Assembly (NCBI GenBank): GCA_963810525.1
Contig: CAWENB010000005.1
Location: forward strand, 1 to 35,062
DNA from: JAICLK01 sp963810525
Lineage (GTDB): Bacteria; Patescibacteriota; Saccharimonadia; Saccharimonadales; UBA4665
DNA: 35,062 nt
Direction of reading: 5' to 3'
Shown here: positions 22,929-32,024 of the stretch, in pieces
Layout: the number at the start of each line of letters is the position of its first letter
Position numbering within the stretch: the first letter of the stretch is position 1
The notes under the pieces: generated by a model
Seen by the model: only the letters and a program-made list of their open reading frames with translations
What the model was told of the DNA's origin: nothing
Databases searched by the model: none
Position numbers and translations under genes: made by a program

Positions 22929-24749
22929 TTAATGCGCTTGCGCAGTATCGGATCTAGTTTCGCGCTTCCGAAGCCTCAGATGTACTGGGGTCACTTCAAG
23001 TAATTCGTCGCTTTCGATAAAATCAAGGCATTGTTCGAGCGAGAATACTGTTGGAGGAGTCAATTGCACTACGCCGTCGCTACTCTTACTTCGCATATTC
23101 GTCAGGTGCTTGGCCTTGCAGACATTAATTTCCATATCCTCACGCCGATTGTTCAAGCCGATTATCTGCCCTGCATACACCTGCTCAGCCGATCCGATAA
23201 ACAACGTACCGCGTGCCTCAGCCGTTTCTAGGCTGTACGGCATCGTCGTACCTGTTTCGAAACTGATGAGGACCCCGTTGCGCAATTGCTGCAGTGACTG
23301 ACCGAGCGGTTGGTAACCGTTCATTAGACTATTCATGACGATTGTGCCCTTGGTATTTGTCATGAGAATGTTACGCATGCCAAGCAGCGCCCTGGTAGGC
23401 ATTTCGTATATAAGTTTCGTGGCTCCCTTCGGGCTCGCAAACTGCTCTTTCAGTGTAGCTCGGCGCTGACCGAATTCCATCTGCACCGTTCCGACATGTT
23501 CCGCCGGCACTTCAATTACCACCTCTTCGACAGGCTCCTTTTCGACACCGTCTTCCGTCTTGGTGACGACCTGCGGACGACCGACTTCAAATTCAAATCC
23601 TTCACGGCGCATACTCTCAATGAGGACGCCGAGATGCAATTCACCGCGTCCGGCAACCGTAAAACCGATGCCGTTTTCTTCTACCTGCAGGCCCACATTC
23701 GTCTCCAGCTCCTTCTTCAGCCGCTCCCCGATCTGCCGGGACGTATTAAACTCGCCTTCCCTGCCCTTAAAAGGGCTCGTGTTAGGACCGAGATAGATCC
23801 TTAGCGTCGGCGCTTCAACTTCAATTGTCGGCAGCACTTCAGGCTCATTTATATCAGCAATCGTTTCACCGATCTGCGCATCTGCAATACCAGTCAGCTG
23901 TACGATATCCCCGGCTACTCCTTCCGAAACCTCAAATTTATTGAGGCCTCGGCTCATAAATACCAATTCGGTTTTAGACCGTACTTGGCTTCCGTCTTTT
24001 CTACACAGCATAACCGTTTCACCGGGCTTTACTGTACCGCGAGTTATGCGGCCGATCGCATATTTGCCTTTGTAAGAATCCCACGTCAGCGCAGTCACTA
24101 GCATCTGGAACGGTTTGTCGAGTTCCACTTTAGGTGCCGGTACTTTTTCAATGACGGCATCAAAGATAGGATCGAGAGTAGCGTCAGCGGCCGGGTCTGA
24201 AGGAACTTCGGTCCACGCTTTGCCGTCGCGGCCGATAGCGTAATACACTGGATAATGCAACTGATCCTCGTGTACGGCCAGATCCAGGAACAGGTCGGCA
24301 AGTTCATCTTCGACTTCGGCAATCCGGCTGCCTGGTTTATCTATCTTGTTGATGATGACTATGGGCTTCAAATCCGCTTCAAGCGCCTTTTCCAGCACGA
24401 ATTTCGTCTGGGGCATTGGCCCCTCCTGGGCGTCAACGATTAGCAAGCAGCCATCGGCCATGTTAAGCGTCCGTTCGACTTCGCCGCTGAAATCAGCGTG
24501 ACCGGGGGTATCAATAATGTTGATACGGTAATCGCCGTGCTGGACTGCCGTTACTTTGGCGGTAATCGTAATACCCCGTTCACGTTCCTGATCACCGCTG
24601 TCCATAATAAGCGTTTGACTCATTTCAGCCTGATTATCGCGAAACGTCTGGGACTGCTTCAATAAGCCATCGACAAGTGTTGTCTTGCCATGGTCGACGC
24701 GTGCAATAATCGCGATATTGCGTATTTTACTGGGGTCTTGCTGATTCAT
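22929..24749 (-). CDS. typA: Ribosome-associated GTPase TypA/BipA
   Basis: A 606-residue translational GTPase related to EF-G that acts on the 50S subunit in assembly and stress adaptation. G motifs are ARVDHGKTTL (G1), RERGITI (G2), DTPGHADF (G3), NKIDKPGSR (G4) and the G5 region YYAIGRDGKAW. Domain II follows, then the EF-G-like domain GRGELHLGVLIESMRREGFE. The TypA-specific C-terminus has RALLGMRNILMTNTKG, then NKNR-like and RLRKRET ends. ATG 24749 is chosen over an in-frame codon nine residues upstream because that extension encodes the leader hairpin. The length equals E. coli BipA (607) to within one residue. Confidence 0.95.
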   Translation of the reverse strand: MNQQDPSKIRNIAIIARVDHGKTTLVDGLLKQSQTFRDNQAEMSQTLIMDSGDQERERGITITAKVTAVQHGDYRINIIDTPGHADFSGEVERTLNMADGCLLIVDAQEGPMPQTKFVLEKALEADLKPIVIINKIDKPGSRIAEVEDELADLFLDLAVHEDQLHYPVYYAIGRDGKAWTEVPSDPAADATLDPIFDAVIEKVPAPKVELDKPFQMLVTALTWDSYKGKYAIGRITRGTVKPGETVMLCRKDGSQVRSKTELVFMSRGLNKFEVSEGVAGDIVQLTGIADAQIGETIADINEPEVLPTIEVEAPTLRIYLGPNTSPFKGREGEFNTSRQIGERLKKELETNVGLQVEENGIGFTVAGRGELHLGVLIESMRREGFEFEVGRPQVVTKTEDGVEKEPVEEVVIEVPAEHVGTVQMEFGQRRATLKEQFASPKGATKLIYEMPTRALLGMRNILMTNTKGTIVMNSLMNGYQPLGQSLQQLRNGVLISFETGTTMPYSLETAEARGTLFIGSAEQVYAGQIIGLNNRREDMEINVCKAKHLTNMRSKSSDGVVQLTPPTVFSLEQCLDFIESDELLEVTPVHLRLRKRETRSDTAQAH

Positions 24750-24763
24750 GGTTAATAAATGAA

Positions 24764-24788
24764 AAAGCGCTCGCACGCGGGCGCTTGC
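24764..24788 (-). promoter_or_regulatory. typA leader hairpin with T-run
   Basis: On the minus strand AAGCGCCCGCGTGCGAGCGC is followed by TTTTTC, 10 nt before the typA ATG. It is a near-perfect GC stem followed by a U-run, the form of an intrinsic terminator inside the leader. It could act as an attenuator of typA. The in-frame 5' extension of typA would run through it. Confidence 0.5.
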
Positions 24789-24805
24789 TTCTTTATACTT
24801 GTTAC

Positions 24806-24811
24806 ATTATA
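24806..24811 (-). promoter_or_regulatory. -10 box (TATAAT) of typA
   Basis: A perfect TATAAT on the minus strand, with a weak TGTACA 17 nt further upstream. Transcription would begin about 50 nt before typA and include the GC hairpin. The 24812-24928 spacer also holds TACAAT at 24888-24893 for the divergent gene. Confidence 0.5.
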
Positions 24812-24928
24812 GCATAAGTTTCTTACAATGTACATAGGTTTCGATGAGATTACAATTATCGTCTTTTACAAAGTAGGATTCGCATATTACAATATACGCA
24901 ATAAATTGATGCAAAATGAGGGTCTAGC

Positions 24929-27040
24929 ATGGCCGGAGAAGAGTCAGTACTATCATTAACCGATCAGATTGAGGTGGTCGGAAATGTCGTGCCCTTATCC
25001 ACAGCTTTTGCGCATGAATTCCATCCCGAAGAACTCAGCGAGCGATTATTGACGTTCCTAGCGCTACTCAACAAAAACGGTAGAACCAGAACCGCGCAAG
25101 CTTTCGGTGACAGAATGGCCAGGCTACCTACTGACCAAATTGATCAGGTCCGTGACGCTCTTGACGTACTTATCGCTGCCACGCTCGTTACTCCCGAAAC
25201 CGAACAGCACAGCTTGGCGACCATACCCCAATACGATACGCTTTCCGGAACCGCAGCCGATCGGATAATTACCCGCAAGTCACAGGCGGGCGGCGTTTCG
25301 CTCCGCATCAGCCCGCCGGAATTGCCGGATGTTGATGATTTAATCGTTCCCGATGACGTTACGTATCGAGTTTCTTTACCGTATATCCCGGTTTTTAGAG
25401 GCAAAGGTAATAAGTCTGATGAAATCAGTTTGCCCCATGCCGCCATTGTTCCCGCGATGGCAGCCCTTTTAGTCAAAGCTGCTGTATTCGATGAACAAGA
25501 GCCGGATGAAGACCGTGAAGCTCTATTTTCACGTATTGATTTACTCAGCAATTATCAACTGGCTGAAATCGTCCTTCTGGCACTCTGCGGATACCGATTG
25601 ATGAACCATGCGCCAAATTACTCGATTGAACGGATGGATAGTACGCACGATCAGTTAGCTAAATACCTGGCAGGAGAAACTGATAGTGAAATCAGCGGCA
25701 GATCGGACGAAGCCACGCATGATCAGACCGGGTATCTCCGGAAAGGACGCCGAATGGCTATGAAGCGCCTGAGCAATATCCGCGCGTACCTCATTAATGC
25801 TATACAAATGCTTTCCGACAATGATGATCTACGGCTCGCTGAACAACGCGGTACTTTCTTCAGGTTCAGCCCGACTGGAGTATTGCACCTCCAAGCCATC
25901 AATCAGACGCCTTTTGATCCCGACCGTACCGTAGTCCCCTACAGCCGCGGTAACACTACCCAAGGCGTACTTGAAGGCTTAGGAGAGTTTTATAAGCAAG
26001 CCAGAGAAGCATACTGCGAGCAGTCTACCGCCGAATTCGAAGAATCCCTTTCTCTGCGGCTCCACATTATTGACAGCCATTTCCAAGGACATAGCACCGC
26101 GAGCATTGCCCGAGCGTTACAAATAAACCCTCACGTTATACAATTAACGCTCGATCAATTCGGTGACTTTATTACCACCGTAAATCCCGCAGCAGAACCA
26201 ACATTAGGGCAAGACCGACGAGAAATTACGGTCCGAGCAAGAATCACGCCAAGACTGAGCACATTCGCGGCACTTGATTCAATATCGCCGAACGGCATTG
26301 ATGCGCATGCAATGTCTGATCTAACCGGCCAACCCGTTCATTACATACTCGACATTATGAGTAAGCTCAGAGCAGATCAGACAGCCGACTATCCGAACCC
26401 TAGAGCTCAAAGGGGTGATCACGGTACTAGCACACTTTATTACCAGGGAAGACTTGCTGAAGATGCAATTATAGAAATCGTTGGCTTGTCGGTAAAAGAA
26501 ATAGCCGTCCGCATGGATGTCCCCCCCGAATCCGTCGCAAGCGTGCTGGCACAGCATGAATCTCCACGAGAAGATGGAAGCTACGGGCTCGATGCATGGA
26601 AATTCGCCCGCCACACATTCCGTAAACCAGAGCCCGGATCATTCATGCTAAAGTCACTCGCTCAAATGTACGGAGTATCCGAAGCTGAACTTCGCGATTT
26701 TATTGCAACAACAGGCGGCAGCAGCAGCGAACATTATGACAAGCGGGGTAACGTAGAGGAGTACGCCTCAAATCAAACATCGCAGCTGATCTTGCAACAA
26801 GACCGCGGTAATGTAGCAAACCGCGTTCCTAACTGGATATCCCGAGTCGACGTTGACGACCCCGATCTGTTCGATGCGTGGATTCAGTCACTAAATGTGC
26901 AGCATGTTCAGCGAAGAGTCCAAATGATGCGACGACTGAATGAGCCGGGCTTAGGCGGGCTTGACCTGGTGCTTCCGCACTACAGTCCGGAGTTAGCGCG
27001 TTCATATCGGCAGTTTATAGCCAATGGCTCAGCCTCATGA
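24929..27040 (+). CDS. Large orphan protein with multiple helix-turn-helix-like segments
   Basis: 703 residues, intact, soluble and acidic, with no signal peptide. The N-terminal ~340 residues are mostly helical with no recognised domain. The C-terminal half holds at least three and perhaps four helix-turn-helix-like stretches: STASIARALQINPHVIQLTL (about 388), DAHAMSDLTGQPVHYILDIM (about 458), VKEIAVRMDVPPESVASVLA (about 521) and LAQMYGVSEAELRDFIATTG (about 576). Each has the A/G-turn spacing of DNA-binding or sigma-region-4-like modules. GAGGG lies 5 nt before the ATG, with TACAAT at 24888-24893. I recognise no family. A chromosome-organising or regulatory DNA-binding protein is one possibility. 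Confidence 0.65.
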   Translation: MAGEESVLSLTDQIEVVGNVVPLSTAFAHEFHPEELSERLLTFLALLNKNGRTRTAQAFGDRMARLPTDQIDQVRDALDVLIAATLVTPETEQHSLATIPQYDTLSGTAADRIITRKSQAGGVSLRISPPELPDVDDLIVPDDVTYRVSLPYIPVFRGKGNKSDEISLPHAAIVPAMAALLVKAAVFDEQEPDEDREALFSRIDLLSNYQLAEIVLLALCGYRLMNHAPNYSIERMDSTHDQLAKYLAGETDSEISGRSDEATHDQTGYLRKGRRMAMKRLSNIRAYLINAIQMLSDNDDLRLAEQRGTFFRFSPTGVLHLQAINQTPFDPDRTVVPYSRGNTTQGVLEGLGEFYKQAREAYCEQSTAEFEESLSLRLHIIDSHFQGHSTASIARALQINPHVIQLTLDQFGDFITTVNPAAEPTLGQDRREITVRARITPRLSTFAALDSISPNGIDAHAMSDLTGQPVHYILDIMSKLRADQTADYPNPRAQRGDHGTSTLYYQGRLAEDAIIEIVGLSVKEIAVRMDVPPESVASVLAQHESPREDGSYGLDAWKFARHTFRKPEPGSFMLKSLAQMYGVSEAELRDFIATTGGSSSEHYDKRGNVEEYASNQTSQLILQQDRGNVANRVPNWISRVDVDDPDLFDAWIQSLNVQHVQRRVQMMRRLNEPGLGGLDLVLPHYSPELARSYRQFIANGSAS

Positions 27041-27160
27041 GCCCCAATAAAGACTGCGTCAACGCGTACGGCGCGATAACTACTACACAGTAATTCACTT
27101 TGCACAACAGGGGCCACATGACGTACAATACGTAGTGCTAATGAAAATTGGAGCATAAAA

Positions 27161-28132
27161 GTGAGCTCGTGGCTCACGCTTATTGTAGTCATTCTACTTG
27201 TATGCGTATCGGCCGTATGTTCGGGCCTGAACGTTGCATTGATGGCACTAGATCCCGCCGATCTCAAGCGCAAAGCAAAGTTAGGTGATAAAGGTGCCCA
27301 ACGCGTATTACCGTTGCGTAAAAGTACCCACTTAACTTTGAGTGCTATATTGCTTACCAATATAGCAGCCGTTTCTGCAACCTCACTTGTGCTTGGCAGT
27401 GTCTTTTACGGAGTGATCGCCGGCATCGTTGCGACACTGCTCATTGTTATCTTTGGCGAGATATTCCCGCAAGCATTATTCCTGCGTAACGCCCTGAAAG
27501 TATCAGCTTTGCTCGCCCCTTTTTTACGCGTTATTATTATCGTCAGCTGGCCGATATCCAAACCCCTACAACTATTGCTCGATAAGTTGTTCCAGGACGA
27601 AGGCGCCCATCTGCAATCCCGTCATGAGCTTGGGCTCATGTTAAGCGAGCATCTTGGCGCAGATGAGAGCGAGCTCGATGAGGACGAGGTTGAAATCATG
27701 CGCGGCGCGCTGCAGCTGAGCGAAAAACGCGTCCGCGACATTATGACCCCAATCGAAAAAACGTTCTGGCTCTTACCGCACGCTGTCATAGACAGTGATT
27801 TAATTGACAAAATTAAGGATACCGGATTCAGCCGGATACCAGTTTTCAACAGTGAGAAGACCATCTGTTTCGGCGTATTACTTGTCAAACAGCTCGTAGA
27901 TATTGACTTCGACGACAATCCTCCCCGCGTCGACGAGTTGCCGCTTCACCCAGTACGTATCGTTGGCAGCATGACCGCCCTTGATACCATGCTTCGTAAA
28001 TTTATCGGGGCGCACACCCACCTTACGCCTATTGAAAAAGATGACCGTATCATCGGCGTCGTCACCATTGAGGACCTGATAGAAGAAATTGTCGGTCAGG
28101 AAATCGAAGATGAGACCGACTTACGGGTTTAA
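27161..28132 (+). CDS. CNNM/DUF21 membrane protein with CBS pair (hemolysin/CorC-like)
   Basis: 323 residues. The GTG start follows GGAG by 7 nt, with TACAAT at 27124-27129. The DUF21 transmembrane domain (residues 1-135: SWLTLIVVILLVCVSAVCSG, HLTLSAILLTNIAAV, VIFGEIFPQAL) is followed by an acidic linker and a CBS pair starting RVRDIMTPIEKTFWL and ending IGVVTIEDLIEEIVG (about 190-310). The family is linked to Mg2+/Co2+ efflux or homeostasis. The usual C-terminal CorC/HlyC transporter-associated domain is absent, so this is a short form. The stop overlaps the convergent next gene by 4 nt. Confidence 0.9.
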   Translation: MSSWLTLIVVILLVCVSAVCSGLNVALMALDPADLKRKAKLGDKGAQRVLPLRKSTHLTLSAILLTNIAAVSATSLVLGSVFYGVIAGIVATLLIVIFGEIFPQALFLRNALKVSALLAPFLRVIIIVSWPISKPLQLLLDKLFQDEGAHLQSRHELGLMLSEHLGADESELDEDEVEIMRGALQLSEKRVRDIMTPIEKTFWLLPHAVIDSDLIDKIKDTGFSRIPVFNSEKTICFGVLLVKQLVDIDFDDNPPRVDELPLHPVRIVGSMTALDTMLRKFIGAHTHLTPIEKDDRIIGVVTIEDLIEEIVGQEIEDETDLRV

Positions 28133-28707
28133 ACGTTCGCAGTCCATTTGACGTTGCGTCCAAGTAATGCAAGTAATTTTGTTTGGATGTCCGCCGATTC
28201 CGATACTTCGATTGGTGGCGCAAACAGTCCGCTCGCTGCAAATTCGTCAACCCGGTCTTGCGCTCGGTCATACAGATTCTTTGCAATATTTTTATCAAAC
28301 TCGACCGGTACGCCGATTGACCGTCCAAGATCCCAGGTATGCACCAGTTGATCATTACCGGCTTCCAGCAAATAGTCGACAATGGCAGTATCCCCGTAAC
28401 TGAGATGAGCTGTTAACTCTTCGTTGCACGTTTCTACGGCACTCACGGTTCGCGGCTCAAAACGCCGCCATAGTTCCACCGGATTGCCATGAAATAACAT
28501 GTGCTCGTACTTATCGCCGACTTCGGCTAAAGTTCTGCCGTACACGGTATCCGCGGTCCACGCTAGTTCGTAGACCATATGCTGCAGTAATTCGCGCACA
28601 TTCCATTCTGTATCAGGCGTCGGCAAACTCAGGTGTTCAGCATCAACCCTCCCAACCACTTCGGATGCCTTCGTAATGGTATACAAATATAACATCTTTG
28701 TCGTCAT
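28129..28707 (-). CDS. DinB/TIGR03086-like four-helix protein
   Basis: 192 residues from ATG 28707, preceded by AGGAGG 5 nt away, one of the best Shine-Dalgarno sites here; an in-frame start seven codons upstream is less likely. Motifs are TEWNVRELLQHMVYELAW near the N-terminus and GNDQLVHTWDLGRSIGVP near the C-terminus, with metal-ligand-type His residues in each. They match the actinobacterial TIGR03086/mycothiol-dependent maleylpyruvate isomerase-type fold. The activity is unknown; members include thiol-S-transferases and hydrolases. The gene is convergent with the CNNM gene. Confidence 0.75.
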   Translation of the reverse strand: MTTKMLYLYTITKASEVVGRVDAEHLSLPTPDTEWNVRELLQHMVYELAWTADTVYGRTLAEVGDKYEHMLFHGNPVELWRRFEPRTVSAVETCNEELTAHLSYGDTAIVDYLLEAGNDQLVHTWDLGRSIGVPVEFDKNIAKNLYDRAQDRVDEFAASGLFAPPIEVSESADIQTKLLALLGRNVKWTANV

Positions 28708-28871
28708 AGCACCTCCTGATGACCTCATAATGACACGGATCTATAAAATATCTGTAACGATTCTTGCTTACTTTCTATCATGCAAGGCTTGTATTTCGTT
28801 ACGTTCGTGTTTAGTGAGATGAATGTAGTTTTGCCATGGTCTCACAGTATGTCCATTGTATGGTAGTAATC

Positions 28872-29545
28872 ATGTCTAGGAAATATATTCCTGGTTTTGG
28901 AAATGTGGACGTTTTACCTGTAGATACAGCGCACATCGACTGCTCTGACGTAGCGCTTGGGATAAGTCCGGAAGTATCCGGTCCCCTGGCGGTATTCTTG
29001 GCGCTGCCTTCGCCAGGGCTCTAGAAGTGCCAACCGCACAAGATGCGGCTGGATACGCCATACTAAATCATTACCAAGCCGGACGTAGATCACAACTACA
29101 CGACCTATCGGGAGAGAGTGTACCCATTTCTCCGAGATGCTCGCTTGCCAGATTAGCACTTTCGGGTGCGCTTGGAATTAAAAAAGGAGATGCAGAGAAA
29201 ATTCTAGAGTACGCGCGGTACCTGGCGGTAGAACGTGGCTGGGCTATCCCAGAGCCTACCGAATTGAGGCCGAGCATTATACCTAATGCTGTAGTAGTCG
29301 TGGACTCAGATGAATATACCGTCGTTCCGGCACAACCGGGCCAGACATTACCGCGGGTTGACAGAGCTACCTACCTAAATAACGTTTTGCAACCGTTAGC
29401 GGTACCAGATGATACTTTAGATATGACTGCTTTAGAACAAGCAGCCAATAGACAAATCGACGCCGTTGTACGCATTCTCCAGGACGTACCTCGCTACGAT
29501 ATTAGTTGTAGACTGTCTCACTTCTTAAATGTCTCAAACGGGTAA
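28872..29545 (+). CDS. Hypothetical protein (one frameshift)
   Basis: From ATG 28872 (MSRKYIPGFGNVDVLPVDTA) the frame runs to VSGP at about 28985. Homology-like coding continues in another frame as GILGAAFARALEVPTAQDAA, so an indel near the CCCC at 28982 is likely. The corrected length is about 224 residues. The second half is helical (IKKGDAEKILEYARYLAVE) with a strand VVVVDSDEYTVVP and LEQAANRQIDAVVRIL. No family is recognised. TATGGT lies 7 nt upstream as a weak -10. It carries no membrane segment. Confidence 0.5.
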
Positions 29546-29813
29546 GCCTCTAATTGCCTAATCTGTCGGGAATCTGGAGATCTTCGCGACAATTACACCA
29601 CAGAAGGCTCCACCCAGCAACACGCGACGCCTGGTACTGTGATATAACCCGTGTCTAAACTAGAACGAGCGGAGAGATCCAGTGGGATATCAAATGAGTA
29701 ATGGATATACGGGACAGATTCGCGACGATATTTGAAGTGATTTTTGTTTCATTTTCATTTTTTCTCCTGACTTGCATGTTTTCTCATTAGTTTTGAGGTT
29801 TATACTCTAGGAT
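29546..29813 (+). other. Intergenic stretch before rarA
   Basis: 268 nt without a supported gene. The last 60 nt are T-rich. The only clear signal is the rarA -10 box at 29801-29806. Confidence 0.5.
29801..29806 (+). promoter_or_regulatory. -10 box (TATACT) of rarA
   Basis: TATACT lies 7 nt before ATG 29814. There is no -35 at a normal distance (TTGCAT at 29772 is 23 nt away). It is a candidate leaderless start. Confidence 0.5.
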
Positions 29814-30992
29814 ATGGATGTGAGACCATTGGCCGAACGCATGCGGCCGGAAACTTTACAGCAAGTGGTCGGCCAGGAACAGTTGACCGCTGCCGGTAAA
29901 ATTATCCACGAAATTATCCAGAAAAAGCAGCCTACTAGCCTAATACTCTGGGGACCGCCGGGCAGCGGCAAAACTACACTTGCTCGCATTATCGCCCACG
30001 GGACGGGTGCGGCATTCGTTGAACTCAGCGCCGTTACCGCCGGGAAAGCTGACGTGACGCGTGTTATTGAAGACGCGCAAGTTAACCAGCGACTCGGCCA
30101 ACGTACGATCTTGTTCGTCGATGAAATTCATCGCTTTAATAAAGCGCAGCAAGACGCGTTTCTGCCACACGTCGAAGACGGCACGATCATTCTTATTGGC
30201 GCCGACTGAGAACCCGAGTTTCGAAGTAATAAACCCGCTCCTGAGCCGCAGCCGGGTGCTCGTACTTAAGCCGCTGGATAAAAACGCGATTGTTTCGATC
30301 ATCAAATCGGCTGCGAAAGGTCTGAAGTTAACCGCCAAGAAGTTACCAAAAGCGAGCATTGAACTACTGGCTGAGCTGAGCGGCGGGGATGCAAGGTCGC
30401 GCTCGGCAATCTTGAACTGGCTCAGCAGCTCGCCACCGATAAGCCAATAAGCCCAGCCATCGTAGAAACAGCCGCTCAAACCAAGCTGCCCGGTTACGAT
30501 AAAAAAGGCGAAACCCATTACAACATCATCAGTGCTTTTATCAAAAGTATGCGAGGCTCTGATCCCACGGCTACACTTTATTATCTTGCCCGAATGCTCC
30601 AAGCCGGTGAAGACCCAAAGTTCATCGCCCGACGTATGGTTATATTTGCCAGCGAAGATATCGGCTTGGCGGCTCCTGCCGCGTTGAACTTGGCGGTATC
30701 TACGTTTCTGGCTGTTGAACGGATCGGCATGCCGGAGTGCCAATATAACCTGTTCCACTGCGCAGCAGTGCTTGCCAAGTCAAAAAAAGACCGCCAGGTA
30801 GCGGATGCCATGGCCGCTGCACTTGGCACGGCCAAACAGTTCCCAGACCTTCCCGTCCCGCTCGCTTTGCGCAACGCTCCGACAAAGTTAATGAAAGAGC
30901 TAGGCTACAACCAGGGATATCATTGGGCTGCGGGATACCAACTTGAAGACGGGTTTTTGCCTCCCGAATTGAGCGATTCCCATTTTATTTAA
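29814..30992 (+). CDS. rarA: Replication-associated AAA+ ATPase RarA/MgsA (two frameshifts)
   Basis: Clamp-loader-like AAA+ protein that acts at stalled replication forks. It starts MDVRPLAERMRPETLQQVVG. Walker A is LWGPPGSGKTTLARI, sensor and Walker B are VTAGKADVTRVIEDA and ILFVDEIHRFNKAQQD. The first frame ends at TGA 30207 just after ILIGAD; the next frame gives TENPSFEVINPLLSRSRV (sensor 1/arginine finger region). A second shift at about 30403 leads to LGNLELAQQLATDKPI and YDKKGETHYNIISAFIKSMR, the RarA-specific C-terminal oligomerisation domain ending DGFLPPEL. The corrected length is about 392 residues, slightly below E. coli RarA (447). Because the domains are otherwise fully preserved, the shifts are probably sequence errors. 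Confidence 0.88.
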
Positions 30993-31042
30993 ATTGCGAA
31001 ATTCTCTTAATAAACGGCACGTATATTGCAAGATTCAATATT

Positions 31043-31065
31043 CTCTGAGACTATTAAAATCAGAG
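31043..31065. promoter_or_regulatory. Inverted repeat upstream of the ABC transporter genes
   Basis: CTCTGA (31043-31048) and TCAGAG (31060-31065) are separated by 11 nt, about 30 nt before the ABC ATPase start. Dyad symmetry with this spacing suits a repressor operator (for example TetR-type exporter control), but no regulator gene is adjacent. Confidence 0.25.
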
Positions 31066-31096
31066 TTAAACAAATATAAAGGACAACATAAAAAAG

Positions 31097-32024
31097 ATGG
31101 CTGCATCAGACATCGCTTTGGCGACAAAAGGGTAAGTTAACCGAAACACTATGGTTCATTCGCCGCGCTATCTTCACTTGACTTAGAAATTAAGAAAGGT
31201 GAAATATTTGGCTATCTCGGTCCCAACGGCGCTAGTAAGACTACAACAATAAGATCTATTCTTGGACTTATTAAGCCCACAAGCGGTAGCCCCGAGGTAT
31301 TCGGACTGAATACACAAAATCCATAAGGTTGAAGCACACAAATATATTGCATATGTCCCCGGCGAATCGTCATTGTGGCCGTCTTTAACGGGTGCCGAAA
31401 CGCTACATCTTCTAGGGTCGCTCCACGGTAAAATTGACCCAAATATCAGGAAGAGCTCATCAAGCGATTCCAGTTCATCCGAACAAAAAAGTCCGAGCTT
31501 ACTCAAAGGGCAATCGCCAAAAAATTACCCTGATCGCGGCCCTTTCCACCCGGGCCGATTTGCTTATCATGGATGAACCGACAAACGGACTTGATCCGCT
31601 CATGGAGCAAGCCTTCCGTGAAAGTGTGTTGGAAGCCCGCGCAAGAACCAAACCGTCTTTTTGTCCTCACACATATTAGAGGAAGTGGAAGCGCTCTGCG
31701 ACCGCGTTGGCATACTTCGTGCCGGCAAGCTCGTTGAGCTCGGAACGCTCGAAGAAATGCGTCATTTATCCGCATTAACCGTCGAAGCGATATTCGAACG
31801 CGAACCTCCAAAAGTCGAGCACATCAAAGGGGTCAGTAAGGTGAAAGTCACCGGGCATCAGCTAACTTGTAGGTCCAGGGTCCGATAGATCAGCTGCTAA
31901 GCGTTCTGTCAGCGGCACACCCCAAGATGCTACTCAGCAGAGAGCCGTCACTCGAAGAGCTTTTCCTTTCTCTATACGGAGACAAGGATATTCGAAATAT
32001 GAGGCTAAGCATGGAAGCGAGTAA
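31097..32024 (+). pseudogene. ABC transporter ATP-binding protein (multiple frameshifts)
   Basis: Joining frames gives MAASDIALATKG, then HYGSFAALSSLDLEIKKGEI, LGPNGASKTTTIRSILGLIK, PTSGSPEVFGL, a signature-like YSKGNRQKITLIAALS, LLIMDEPTNGLDPLM (Walker B and D-loop), SSHILEEVEALCDRVGILRA (H-loop) and EELFLSLYG at the end. This is an ABC-2 exporter ATPase. At least four frame changes occur in 0.9 kb. Walker A also has Ser where the invariant Gly of G-A-G-K-T should be (codon agt). The density of breaks plus a changed catalytic residue fits real decay, although local sequence error remains possible. The end is placed at TAA 32022, overlapping the permease. Confidence 0.7.
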
